DNA from: Agrypnia vestita
Taxonomy: Eukaryota; Arthropoda; Insecta; Trichoptera; Phryganeidae
DNA length: 64,000 bases
NCBI GenBank assembly: GCA_016648135.1
Contig: JADDOH010014924.1
Location: 1 to 64,000 of the forward strand
Reading direction: 5' to 3'
A program made the position numbers and the translations under genes. The notes below the pieces were generated by a model, which worked only from the letters and a program-made list of their open reading frames with translations, did no database searches and was not told where the DNA came from. Numbering within the stretch: the first letter of the stretch is position 1; the number at the start of each line of letters is the position of its first letter. Shown one piece after another: positions 1-11,197 of the stretch.

Positions 1-56
1 TCTGAGAGGCATATTCGAGTTATGTAAACGCTTAAACCATCAAAGTTTTACTTAAT

Positions 57-480
57 ACAGGGTGTCTTAGCTAGTAACAAAAACTTAAAGGGAGTCTTCT
101 TCTTTCAATTTTTATAGAAAATAGTATTTACACTTTGGATAAAATGTTAACAGTTAAGGAGATAAGCGACATTAAAATTTGCATTTTTTTCCAATATTTC
201 TGACCTATCTTCTGTAAAATATTAGAGTTTCTTTATTATTTTTAACTTATATCGAGTATGAAAAGAATATTCGTTTTGATACAAGTCAAATAAAATGATT
301 ATAACCGTGCAGATATTTGAATCAGATGTTTTTATCATTTAATTTGAATTGTACGAAGGCGAATGAATTTTTAATATTCGAAAAATATACGAATTCCACG
401 ATAGTCTAATGTTTTACAAAATACAAGTCAGAAACATTAATAAAAAAATGCAAACTTTGATAATTATAATTTCCGTTTGG
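57..480. repeat. Diverged family F copy
   Basis: CAGGGTGTCTTAGCTAGTAA, then GGAGATAAGCGACATTAAAA and CAAGTCAAATAAAATGATTA, as in 35851-36329. A further scrap (CAAGTCAAATAAAATGAT, CGTGGAAAAAAATA) is at 20815-20945. Confidence 0.5.
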
Positions 481-849
481 TTGTCGACATTTCACCCAAA
501 TGATCATGAATTATTATTACCGTTATTAATATTTAAAGCATTAACTTTGCGGTGAGACATTATAACAGAGAGTTAGTTAAATTAGTATAAAGCACATCTA
601 ATAAATAACCAAATCAATTTCCCATACAGCTCTTTGTTTAATTTAACTTTAAAAAAAGATTTGATAACACCCAATTTAGGCCCCGCCCCCTCTCACTCTC
701 TCTCCCTTGTAGATTCCTGATTGTCCTGTAGGCGTGTTAGTGGATACTTGTCTTCGACAAGATTAACACGCATGTAATAAGTATTAGTGATAGGTTAACA
801 ATGCTACGGTTGTGGTGTATAGTGTTGTGAACATAGTAGTGTAGTGTTA

Positions 850-889
850 GTCCTGACGAAGAGAAGGGTACGTCCCGAAACCGGTAGAC
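850..889 (+). ncRNA. Hammerhead-ribozyme-like motif (family 4)
   Basis: Plus strand: GUC, CUGACGA, AGAGAA linker, GGG...CCC, GAAA, CCGGU, A, GAC. GUC/GAC forms stem I; ACCGGU is self-complementary as stem III; UA is the cleavage step. The six-base linker before stem II departs from the canonical fold. Confidence 0.35.
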
Positions 890-1063
890 CCAAAATCTGG
901 TAGTGGTTTATACTCATTTAACTAAAGAATATTTTTCTTCAAAATTGAATGAAGAAGACTCCCCCGAATTTTTTTTAAATGTGTAACACACCCAACTTTC
1001 TAACACGCTCACAGATGTTTCAGACGCTTGTACTGCAAAGCTTTATAATTCAATAAAATATAC

Positions 1064-1243
1064 GGCCGTATTCTGAAATAAGCAATATTCCTATTTCTGT
1101 ATCTTGCCATTTATTGTATAAAATTTGCGGTTTAATTCGTTAATTAGAAACCTGTCAAATTTAAAACATCAAAATTGGCGGCATTACAGAATTAAACTGT
1201 CAGGATACAGAAATAACAATATTGCTTATTTTAGAATACAGAA
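1064..1243. mobile_element. Palindromic MITE (TATTCTGAAATAAGCAATATT ends)
   Basis: Left arm GTATTCTGAAATAAGCAATA and right arm AATATTGCTTATTTTAGAAT are inverted and continue through TATTTCTGTATC. A partial relative (GACGGCATTACA ... TTTCAGAATACGGC) is at 7640-7735. Confidence 0.6.
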
Positions 1244-3018
1244 TAATATTTTATGGGCATAATTTTAAAATGCGATGTACGTCGGTGCTGCGTTGTGGAA
1301 TATAAAAGCTCTCAAATTTAAAAACATGTATATAATGTGGGGCGTTACCGCAAAAGCGCGATTATATCAAACGACGCCCACCCGATGGCAGATCTGATAA
1401 CTGAGGATATCAATTTCCTTTTTGGCGTGGACGCGAGGAATGTGAGCTTATTGGCGTGGAGGCGCTGCTCAGTCGCGCTGGTCGATTTGGCGGTACAATA
1501 TCAACACAAAAAGCAGAAACAGACGCCACCTGTCAATTGTTCCCACGACTAGCGCTTCATTTATTCATCGCGTCGACGGCGTCACGCCACTTAATATAAA
1601 ATATCAAAATCAATAAAATAAATAGGAAGATAGTCCTTTCTATTACCTACTTTAAAAGGTCAATGCCAGACTCGGGAATTTTCCACCACCTATTAAGTAT
1701 ATGAAATAATTTTTATTTTACACATAGTTAGTTTTATGAATTGAAACTGTTTGAAAAAAACTTGAAATTTTGAGTTTAAAAAATTTATAACTTATGAACA
1801 TGGCACCCAATCAAAAAATTCTACGTCAAATATTATAAAGAATTCGTGTTGTAAATTTTAACAAAATCGCTTGAGTAGATCTTGATACACCTTGTACGCC
1901 AGTTTGAAAAAAGTAGTTTCGAGGAAAATGCAAAAGAAAAGCAGTACGGTGTCAGTGTCTTAAAACCATTTTTTTTTATTATCATCTTCAATCTGCAATT
2001 TCTGTACCGTAAACTCACCAAAATAATTATTATTGTTATTTTTATGTATAAAGGACTGACTAAAAGAAAAATATATCCTTTGTCAAGGCTCTCATGACGG
2101 TCCGATCACTGCTTTAGTTTCGGGCCGACTCTCTTGACACGCTCACTTCTAATTGCTTCGGAAATAGTTTGAACTTTGAAATGGTTAAACCTTTAAAATA
2201 TTATTAAAAGTATAAACAATTTATCTAAGAAAAAAAAAATAAGAATCGTCTTTGAAAATCTCAAGGTGGTGTAAAGCCTTAATGAATCAGGGATGTGCAC
2301 TCCGTACAAGCAAAAAGGTGTACTATATAATTACTACCTACTTATTGTTCTATAAAATTCGAAAGGTTTTCTACGTGGTGTAGAGCGGCGCGCAATCATT
2401 AAAGTGTCGACTTCTCCAATTAAACTAATTTTCGAATTAAAACGGTTTACAATGAGTAGGTACTATTAATAATATACAATTATAGTAAATAAAAGGAAAG
2501 TTTCTATAAATAGTGGCACAAAATAAATGACAAAGATACTAAGAGAAAAACGAAGTTAAAAAGCTTTTTTGTTATGTATTTAAGCGTATTTTGTCGAAAG
2601 CAGTGAACATTTTTACATGAAAGTGTGAAAAAAAAACGTTACTGACTTTGCCTAACCTTTTCAAAATAGGTCAACTTAGTCGAGTAGCTTGTTGGTCTTG
2701 TGGTTAGGACACTCGCTTCGCAATATATATTTTTTTTAAATTTTGTATTGCGAAGAAGAGTATATTTCTATATATTGGTACAAAAAAGACAAAAATGCAT
2801 TTTTGTTTATGTTACCTCTAATTCAGCTCTTCATTATTTCTATATATGTATTAATTTTAATTGTTCTATATATCCATTTCTTCTTTCTAGAATTCTATAT
2901 AAAAGGCTACCTACCGTAGAACAGATATTATATATACTTAGCAAGGTAGGTAGGGGCTGAGAGGCTTTTTGCATACTGTCTTATGCTTGTACTTATTTAG
3001 TAACGTATTATTATGTAT
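1244..3018. other. Mostly featureless AT-rich sequence
   Basis: TATAAAAG at 1301 precedes a GC-richer patch (1337-1560) with an open frame, but that frame lacks an ATG at its start and resembles nothing known. The rest, apart from the SINE head at 2681, shows no gene. Confidence 0.4.
2681..2725 (+). repeat. tRNA-like SINE head, copy 1
   Basis: GAGTAGCTTGTTGGTCTTGT then GGTTAGGACACTCGC resembles a box A region. The same head occurs at 4174 and, on minus, at 47741-47799. The body is AT-rich and not clearly shared. Confidence 0.45.
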
Positions 3019-3646
3019 TACTGATGCAACGAATACTACTTTCATGAATACGAATATCAAACCTACTATTCGGCGAATACGAATAATTCACCAAGGTAAT
3101 ACATAATACACCACTGTTCTTCTTTACTGAGAGATTTAATAATTAAAATTTACCACCGGCAAATTTTTGTTCAAAAAGCGCAACATTTGTAACTTCTCAG
3201 GCGTTAGGCGATCTATTTTATCCGTTTGTTTGTACATTCCCAGCGGTCGTGTTATTAGATTTAATTTGCAATTATTTTATAAGAGTTAACACTCTTATAC
3301 ACAACGCAAATAAAATGGAACGAAAAATACGTATTAAAAAAAAAACTACGAGTAGGTACATGAAATGAGAACCTAACCTTATTACTTAATAACCCAACGA
3401 AACTAGATGAAAGAACACATGTTATGCTGTGAAACAAGTAATAATTGGCAACTTTAGAACTCAACAAATCCATTCATTCAATGTAAGAGGAATCCCCGAT
3501 AATAGAGTACGTAGGTGTGTTCGGGTACACGGTGCACAGCCAACCCGTAATTTGCGCTGCGTTCAGTTATACATAGTTTGTTTTTAATATTCGTGATGAT
3601 ATTCGGCGAATACGAATATTCATATTCGTATATCGTTGCATCACTA
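3019..3646 (-). mobile_element. Nonautonomous hAT element, copy 1
   Basis: Terminal repeats TACTGATGCAACGAATA and CGTTGCATCACTA are flanked by 8-bp duplications differing at one base (TTATGTAT at 3011, ATATGTAT at 3647). Subterminal ATTCG/CGAAT repeats are dense at both ends. The interior, read on the minus strand, holds the same coding remnant as copy 2. It is inverted relative to copy 2. Confidence 0.75.
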
Positions 3647-3800
3647 ATATGTATAATACTATATACTACACTTTATACTATAAAGCAGGTATTTATCATG
3701 TGACCAATAAACGCTGATTTATCGGCACTGAAACTGAAATTTAATCTTTTAATGAAAGATTTCATACATTCATCTAGATTTTGAAATTTCGCCAGCCTTT

Positions 3801-4097
3801 TCAAGTTTCATCCACTCTAAAACGTAGCAATGGATGTCTCACGTTGTGTTGAGCTAAGCATAATGATAAACAATTACATTCCTTCTGCCAGTTATATTCT
3901 CGACATACACAACGTGTTTGCTGACAGATCTGGTGAAGTGTGTACCGTGTACCGTAATAAGGCACCTCCACAATCGTTTTGCCCAGGTCTTTGCTTATCA
4001 TAAAACACATTATCCAGGTTGTTTGCTTGAGCACAATGCTGCTATTGTTGGAAAATAGTACAATCAACATAGCTAGTACAATCCTAAAAGCGGCCAT
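3801..4097 (-). CDS. Candidate small secreted Cys-rich protein, 98 residues
   Basis: The ATG at 4097 sits in a good context (G at -3, G at +4). The N-terminus MAAFRIVLAMLIVLFSNNSS looks like a signal peptide, with a basic residue followed by a hydrophobic core. The C-terminal half has six Cys in the spacing C-x4-C-x-C-x7-C-x-C-x3-C, as in small disulfide-bonded peptides. No known neuropeptide or antimicrobial pattern fits, and no dibasic cleavage site is evident. A tttttag acceptor lies about 27 nt upstream of the ATG on the minus strand. An ATTAAA-like signal occurs about 50-60 nt past the stop. It may be served by the minus-strand first exon ending at 8898. Unproven. Confidence 0.35.
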   Translation of the reverse strand: MAAFRIVLAMLIVLFSNNSSIVLKQTTWIMCFMISKDLGKTIVEVPYYGTRYTLHQICQQTRCVCREYNWQKECNCLSLCLAQHNVRHPLLRFRVDET

Positions 4098-4173
4098 GAC
4101 AGGTACACAAAACAGAGTTACTAAAAATTCTTCAAGAAGTTAGTATTGAAGAGATTTTGGAACGAATAAATAA

Positions 4174-4232
4174 CGAGTAGCTTGTTGGTGTTGTGGTTAC
4201 GATCCTCGCCTAGTGATGAAGTTCGGTACCCT
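4174..4232 (+). repeat. tRNA-like SINE head, copy 2
   Basis: CGAGTAGCTTGTTGGTGTTG, then TGGTTACGATCCTCGCC and a box B-like GTTCGGTACC. Shared with 2681-2725. Confidence 0.5.
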
Positions 4233-4578
4233 TTCCAGAACACCAGAAAGTTTGTCCTATTTTCATAGTGCAGGCGTTTAGCTTAATTAATTTAAAAATA
4301 GTAAGAATGACAAAAAAATTGTAGCGTTACGTAAATGAGACATTCATTTACCGTTCAATCGAAATACGAAAAAAATGGATTATATTTTATAAAATAAATA
4401 AGAAAATTTTGAAACATGCGAGGATTGGAGATAGAAGACAGTTCAGAATTTAAAGCATGTATTCCATTTAAATGTTGTATTTACATTTTTAACAGAATGA
4501 CCAATTGTTGTACATATACCGTTATTGACCATTTCCACGAATTTCCAAGGCAATCTACCATCAATATACATGCACTAT

Positions 4579-4715
4579 GGTCCGAATACAGAGTCAATAT
4601 TTAAATGATTTGAATGTTAAGGTACGCTTTAAAAGCGTTATTTTGTACTGCAAATTACACTTTTAAAGCGAACTTTAACCTTTAAATCACCAAGTATTAT
4701 GTCTGTATTTGGGCC
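4579..4715. mobile_element. Palindromic MITE, copy 1
   Basis: A full-length inverted repeat (GGTCCGAATACAGAGTCAAT / GTCTGTATTTGGGCC) is flanked by TAT (4576-4578 and 4716-4718). The arms contain ACGCTTTAAAAGCG and GATTT-AAAGGTTAA. No coding potential. Confidence 0.7.
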
Positions 4716-4798
4716 TATGTAGCGACAAAAACAATATTTATTATTTCAGAAGACATCCTCACCTCTTGTGACATGTGCTTTCCTGTACCGAAGCTTTA

Positions 4799-4930
4799 GG
4801 CCCGAACTCAGAGTCAATACTTAGATGATTTAAAGGTTAAGTTACGCCTTAAAAGCGTAATTTTCAGTACAAAATAACACTTTTAAGACGTACCTTTAAA
4901 TCACCTAAGTATTGACTCTGAAGTCGGGCC
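4799..4930. mobile_element. Palindromic MITE, copy 2
   Basis: GGCCCGAACTCAGAGTCAAT and its inverse are flanked by TTA (4796-4798 and 4931-4933). It is the same family as 4579-4715, only 83 bp away, with better-preserved arms. The 3-bp TTA duplication and GGCC ends suggest Harbinger-type mobilisation. Confidence 0.75.
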
Positions 4931-5235
4931 TTACACCCGCAGGAGGTAGGTACCTACCAGATAGCAGGTATCACATTTCCCGAGTTTCTCAATCTCAATG
5001 GCGCCACAGCGACGGAAGGTATCCTTTTATGAACATTACGGTTACTTTGAAATATAATAGTGCCACAGGTATGTAGGTACATACATACATACGAATATAT
5101 TTTAAACTAAATTGGAGGTAAAATTTCTTACGGTGGAACAAGTACAAAAATATAATGGTGTGCGGCCCTACACGGACGAACTGTTCACACACACTGGAGA
5201 GGGGAGATAGATAGTCTGCCTGGGATGCAGATTAA

Positions 5236-5945
5236 GGGCTTGTTCAGACACAGCGAGAACCGTTCAGTTTCAGAATCGCGTTTCAAAACATGCGATTTGC
5301 GTCATCCGTTCACATAGCCGCGGTTAATAAGCGATTTGTGCGCGCGAAAATAAACGTCAGTTTGACAGTTCTGGTGCCGTTCTCCATCTTTGAATATCAG
5401 AGATATATTCGCTCATTACTTTGACGGCCATCTTCCATGGCAAGACACATAAATATCATTCTGTAAGTTCATTTTTGGTGAATAAATACCTACTTCTCTA
5501 AAATACTCTTTTTTTCCACCATTTCCAAATATCTCCACCAACTCCTGCCAAGCTTGGTTCTTGGCATATTTGAGTAATCCTCACACTATTATAGGTCTTT
5601 TCTACCATATTACAGGTCTTTTCTCCACTTCATCAATAAAAAATTCAATGTCAAAGCGATCCATAACCATAGAAAAGAGAATATAATCCACGCGTGCTCC
5701 TGTTGTGACATGGAACCGTGCGGTGCCCGCAACGCGACTGAACGCTCTCGTAAGGCCCCATAGTAATAGGATCGTGCGGGCGCCGTGCGGGTCTATTTTC
5801 TAGCGGTTGGGTTGCGGGCACCGCAGCGGTTGACTAACCGCACGGTTGTGTCTGAACGATCACATACAAACCTAGGTAAATGAGACCCGCACGGATTTCA
5901 TGCGATTCTGAAACGGCACGGTTCCCGCTGTGTCTGAACAAGCCC
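5236..5945 (-). mobile_element. PIF/Harbinger-type element with MADF remnant, copy 1
   Basis: GGGCTTGTTCAGACACAGCG and its inverse form the termini, flanked by TAA (5233-5235 and 5946-5948), a 3-bp duplication typical of Harbinger. The minus strand at about 5500-5660 encodes MDRFDIEFFIDEVEKRPVIW, then after a break KNQAWQELVEIF. This is the start and middle of a MADF DNA-binding domain, as encoded by the second gene of PIF/Harbinger elements. Confidence 0.7.
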
Positions 5946-6363
5946 TAAATGAGAACTTCTTTGGAAATTAAATGATGCACTGAGCAAGCCGGAACGAGCT
6001 GCATCTTCCGCACGAAGAAAGTATTGTGCAGCCATATCATAAATTGGACGTACTTAGTTATGCAGAAAAAGCATCCGAATTAAAAAAAAATGGAACTGAA
6101 AAAACGACTTCTAAAAAATTGAATGTGCAAAAACCTACTACGTCGATATTTAATTAATTATTGCATATTTGTTTGCGAAAGGCTCATTGTAGAAAAAAAC
6201 TTCTATTTAGGATGATATGACGCGTTTTGCGGGTTGGATTATTTCTACAAAATGTCTAAATGTACGAAATACAATACTTTGTATTCTTTTTGTGGGTTCT
6301 ATGTTCTCTGAACTTGATAAAGCATGAAGTTAACTAACCCATAGAAACCAAGTTTTTAGTGTA

Positions 6364-6650
6364 CTCCCTTTCTCATTGAAACAGGTTTCGCGCCTACTGC
6401 ACGCGTCGGGCTCCTTACTCATTCGTATGGATTCGATTTGAAAAAAGCATTAAAATTTCGAAAAATCCAAAATTATACTATAATTATTTAAAAAATTAAA
6501 CGAAAAGTTGTTAGATCATTTTTATCGTCGCCACGAGTCTGCCTGAAAAGTTTCAACTCGATTGGATCATGGGAAAAGGGTTAAAAATCCATCCAAAGTT
6601 TTTTCGGCAGACCACATACAAGCAGACGCCACGAGTTAAAAGAAAGGGAG
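6364..6650 (-). mobile_element. TA-flanked Tc1/mariner-type MITE, copy 1
   Basis: CTCCCTTTCT and GAAAGGGAG ends lie between TA dinucleotides (6362-6363, 6651-6652). It shares CGTCGCCACGAGTCTGCCTG and TCAACTCGATTGGATC with the copy at 20154, in the opposite orientation. Non-coding. Confidence 0.65.
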
Positions 6651-6894
6651 TAAAAAGTATTATCTGAGGCGTAGAAAACGTACAACCCCCTCAATCGTTT
6701 TCTACAAAATTATTATTCAGTAGTACCTACCTTACTAGAAGAATTAAAAAGCACAAGGACTTGTAAATTTGAAGCCGTAGAAAACAAAACACTTTTTTTT
6801 TAGTTTAAGAGTTAAGTTAATGGTGATGACCGTGATGTGGGTAAGTAAAATAATGATTTACAAAAAAAACTACATCATTTAGAACTTAGAAAGA

Positions 6895-6990
6895 TATCGT
6901 ATTGAGCTGTCCAAACCCGTACATAACCGATTTTCAGCATTTTGTGGGTTGGATGCTTTCTTTATAACTACGTCCAATTTAATTTTTATA
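6895..6990. repeat. Dispersed repeat shared with 42395-42485
   Basis: It shares, inverted, TTGGACGTAGTTAT, AGAAAGCATCCAACC, AAAATGCTGAAAAT and GGGTTTGGACAGCT with the 42395 region. Nature unknown. Confidence 0.45.
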
Positions 6991-7479
6991 TGGAAAATGG
7001 AATTATGGCGACCACAGAACATTGATGGCGACTTAAGACACGACTGAAAATAATCTGGATTCGTGGAATCACTATCGACGATGTGATGATTGGGAATTGG
7101 GATGCGAAAATAAATAAAAAATTATCAAAGAAAGTAACATTGCTGGCAGAAAGCGTAGAAGATCCTAGATAAAGAATCTAAGGCTGTTCGGGAAGTCCAG
7201 TCAAACTATTTCGAGTTGCTTCAATTAAAGTATCGTTCGATAACCGAACAAACATTGGAAGAAGAATTCTCACCACTTTAATATTTAGCAGTCTTCAAAC
7301 ATTTTGAAAAATGCGAATTGTTTTGATGCAAGTTTGAGCATTTCGTTCACTTCGTGCGCCTATCGAACGGCGCCCGTAGTCACGTGGTCCAAACAGATCG
7401 ATTTGTTTTCAGTCACAACAATCAAAACGTGAACCGGACATTTGATCCAACAACAAAACACCCGCGCGAGATCCAACGA

Positions 7480-7950
7480 CATGACGACAACAAATACAAT
7501 TTCAAAATGTTTTCTCTTATGAAAGAATTTAAAATAAATTAATGAATTGATAAACGAAATCATTGAATATACTCTTTCACAAGTTCTTAATTAAAAACGT
7601 ACCTAAGTAGGTACCCGATCAAATTAATAGACGAAAATAAAAACGTCAACATTGACGGCATTACAAGGTTATACAATAGTGTCAAGATACCGAATGCCAT
7701 TTTCAGAATACGGCTAATATAAGATTGTGGCCCCATTTTTTCCTAGGGCAGTTACCTACAAATACCGCAGTTTTGTTTGATATATGATAGAATTCGTGAT
7801 AGTACCTACCTAGTTCATATTCAATATTTTCATCTATTGATTTGATCTACTACTTTTTTAAAGAATTTGCGGAAAGAGTATATTCAATAGAAAGAGTAAA
7901 CTATCAATTCATTAATTTATTTTAGACTCTTACATAAAAACAAAGCATTT
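7480..7950. repeat. Foldback repeat with AGAGTATATTCAATA arms
   Basis: CATTGAATATACTCTTTCAC and the mirror GAAAGAGTATATTCAATAGA enclose about 300 bp, including a scrap of the 1064 MITE (7640-7735). Relative at 24330-24720. Confidence 0.45.
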
Positions 7951-8049
7951 TGGAAATTTGTTGAATCTATTATCAAGCTTGGACCTTTTATTGTGAAAGT
8001 CATTCGAAACGTTTGTCTACCATTCAAAACAGTCATGTTTTCATAACAC

Positions 8050-8890
8050 AGGTTTTTAATTTTTGAGCTGAAAATAATTAGAGTATAAATATCTTATCGG
8101 TATTAAAAATATATAAAAAGGCTGGATAATAAGTTGTTTATAAAATATGTAAATAATTATACGAATAAATTTAAAAATATTTAGGTAAATAGTCGTGGGA
8201 ATACGAGCAGTGATCGCTGATGCTTGAAGGTGATAAATAGATTTGTACATACGATCAATTTGCGAGCATAATATGTGAGCAAATTGATATGGACAGCAGC
8301 CCACAAAAAGGAGTAATAAAAAGCAAATAATGTAAAGAAAATGTGACACAAATCTAATGTCTCGTCAGTTCATTGCAATCAATAATAGTACCACCTGCTG
8401 TTATCGCTGCTCCCCGCTGTCTTGTAGAATATTTCTGCAGTAAAAAAACACGGATTTTACCATCACATAAACTGGTCAGTTCAAGTTTCTCGTCTGACCT
8501 TTCTTTTCATCACAATATTTTGTCAGTTGTAGCCGAAATACTCGATTAACTTTCACCAAACACTTTGATATATGCATTATAATATAATCACCAACGCAAC
8601 TTCACTGAATATTATATTCATGTGGTATTTAATAATGATGTTATTGTTGACTAAATACTTTTGACCAAAAATAAAAAAGCATCGATGACAGAGGTTTGCA
8701 TAAATATTGCGGACGTGTAACTGTATTAATATTCGAGAATCCCGAGTCAATATTTACGCCAAGAAAACAAAAGAGCGAAACATGAAAAAGTGCATTCCTC
8801 TTGCTTCCAGAAAATAAACTTAACGTACGAAAGCAAACGTTGACAGCTTGACATACAAACGTAAAATACTTTCGGAATAACAATTCATTT
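8050..8890. other. No gene recognised
   Basis: AT-rich sequence with short frames of low complexity; presumably intronic if the minus-strand first exon at 8898 is real. Confidence 0.4.
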
Positions 8891-8897
8891 GACTCAC

Positions 8898-9250
8898 CTG
8901 AATGTTGTAAATCAGAGCCGCAAAACACAATCGCAAAGCGGCCTCCCTGTCACGAGAATCAAACCACAAAACTTTTTTCAGCACAAGAAAATAACACGAA
9001 ACTCTTCCAAACAACACTGAAAAACTTTGTGTCACTTCCGTGTCGTATCAAATCGCAATATTTAATGTTTGTATCAACTATGTTTTGATGTTCACAACAC
9101 ACGAAAGTTTCATAAAACGTTCACAATATGTCATGATTCGATCACGTAACACACCACCTCCGCAATGGCGAGTTTTAAACTGCCGACAGCGCGACTGCCG
9201 ATCGCCGATAGTGCCGATACGTAGCACCTGCGAATGGCGGCGCTAGCATT
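8898..9250 (-). promoter_or_regulatory. Candidate promoter and untranslated first exon, minus strand
   Basis: On the minus strand ATTCAG|GTGAGT (donor 8897-8892) is a perfect 5' splice site. Upstream, 9140-9250 is CpG-rich (GCGAC, CGATCGCCGATAG, GGCGGCGC) within AT-rich surroundings, and TCAGTG near 9018-9022 could be an initiator. No good coding frame starts before the donor, so the exon would be 5' UTR. Downstream exons could include the frame at 3801-4097. Confidence 0.4.
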
Positions 9251-10061
9251 CAATAACGTACGGAAGAACGTGAGACTGAGACGCACAAACATTTTCTGTA
9301 TAGCAGAACATCAGTTAAAAAGAAGCGACAATATTTGAGTATGTCTTAGAGAAATTTCGTTGACAATATGTCAGGGATGCTGCACCATTACATGCTCGAA
9401 AAATAAATTTTACGTGTTTGATTTCCCAAATACAAATGAGTATTTACTATTGATAATAAAATGTTTTCTAAAATTATTTGTCAGTATTTTATATTTGAAA
9501 ATTGGAACAAATATAACAAAAAAATATATAAAAAATTGCGGCTAGTGCACGGGCGCCAATAATACGCGTATCCTTTGTTGTAATTAAACACGAGCTTGAT
9601 TTTATTCCTGTATTATGGTAATTTGACATCTGTCTTACACGATGAAATATAATACCTAATAGAAGTGATGAGTTTTAATACCTTTATTGCAATTAACAAA
9701 AAATTATTCAAACCCGTCCTGCACTTTGACGCTAGTAGAAGTAGACCGAAGAACTATGAAGATGTGTTAAGAACCTAACCAAATTGGTTAATGTAAAGTT
9801 TACCCATTTTTTAAATAATAATAATGTCAAACCACATGGTTTATGACATAAACATAACATATAAATTATCGTTTAGAGGTATTACTATTTTCTTGGCAGG
9901 TATTTTAACTACAGAAAGTATTTTAAAATAATTATTAAAAAATTATTCATTGATATGATTATTTTTGTGTACAACAAATTATTAAAAATACAGTAAATAC
10001 ATTTGTACGCTTCAACAGGCTAAGAGGCCTAATTACTGAAGCGTAACACATCACAAAATAC

Positions 10062-10710
10062 TAGTGATGCAACGAACACGAATATTCATATTCGCCGAAT
10101 AGTAGATTTTACCGAATATTCGTATTCGAACGCAACGCAAATTATGGTTTGGTTGTGCACCTTGTATCCGAATACACCTAGGCATTACGGAACTCTATTA
10201 TCGGAGATTCCCCTAACATTGAATGAATGGATTTGTTGAGTTCTCAAGTTGTCAATTGTAACTTGTTTCACAACATGAATTCTCTCATCTGGTTTTGTTG
10301 GGTTATTAGTAAGGTGCTCATTTCATGTTGTTTTTGTTTTGTAATACGTATTGTTCGTTCCATTTTATTTCCGTTGTGTGTAAAAGTGTTAATTCTTATA
10401 AAATAATTTCAAATTAAATCTAATAACATGACCTCTCGTAATCGTGAAAAAAGTGATACTTATTTTCGACCGCTGGGAATGTACAAACAAACGCATAAAA
10501 GAAATCGTCTAACGCCTGAGAAGTTATATGTGTTGTGCTTTTTGAACAAAAATTTGCCGGTGGTAAATTTTAATTATTTAATCTCTTTGTAAAAAAAGAA
10601 CAGTAGTGTATTATTTATTATCTTGTTGAATTATTCGTATTCGTATTCGCCGAATTGTAGGTTTGGTATTCGTATTCGTATTCGTGAAAGTAGTATTCGT
10701 TGCATCACCA
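10062..10710 (+). mobile_element. Nonautonomous hAT element, copy 2
   Basis: Ends TAGTGATGCAACG and CGTTGCATCACCA are flanked by a perfect 8-bp duplication CAAAATAC (10054-10061 and 10711-10718). The interior at about 10430-10590 encodes KRNRLTPEKL...LCFLNKNLP. That resembles the extreme C-terminus of hAT transposases, just after the dimerisation domain, so the element is a deletion derivative that kept the 3' end of its gene. Confidence 0.8.
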
Positions 10711-11119
10711 CAAAATACCCAAGTATGAGTAAATCAAGTAGATTCATTTATTGTAACTTCATCAGAAAATGCACCCGGAACTCTCGGTGTGAGAACTCAG
10801 TGTAATGTTCGCGTATACGAGGACCGCACAGTATGTACTTTATATAGTACGTAGAAATTAGTGATTGGCAAGCCGTTATTTTAACCGATTCATTCGGTAC
10901 ACTTGTTTGGAATTTGTATTTTTTTAATATGTATTTTGCCGCACTGTGAATTGTCATTTAAAGATTTTGGCGATGTTAATAAAACAGTGTACTATTATAT
11001 TTAAGAGTTTGGTCATTAGAAAAATATTCAATCCGGATTGCTTTAAAAATGGAATAAAAATGTAAATCAATTAAAAAGAGACTATATATAAGTTCGAAAA
11101 TTTTTCGTTAACTTACCAG

Positions 11120-11197
11120 ACTGCCGTGGCCAAATTGGATAACGCGCCATCCCCGGATATAGAATGGAAGTCCATTGTTTGGAATCCCGGTAGCAGT
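11120..11197 (+). pseudogene. tRNA-like sequence (Arg-like), probably pseudogene or SINE head
   Basis: ACTGCCGTGGCCAAATTGGA then TAACGCG resembles the D-arm region of tRNA-Arg (GTGGCC-AATGGATAAGGCG). The T-arm side has TTTGGAATCCCGG, and TAGCAGT pairs only partly with ACTGCCG. The fold is imperfect. Confidence 0.35.

Noticed and set aside
1337..1552. 71-codon plus frame after a TATA-like box
   Set aside because: It begins at GTG, the nearby ATG is in another frame, and the product resembles nothing known; kept only as a note on the region.
8056..8349. 97-codon minus frame rich in Ile, Tyr and Phe
   Set aside because: Composition follows AT-rich DNA and there is no motif, conserved pattern or clear promoter.
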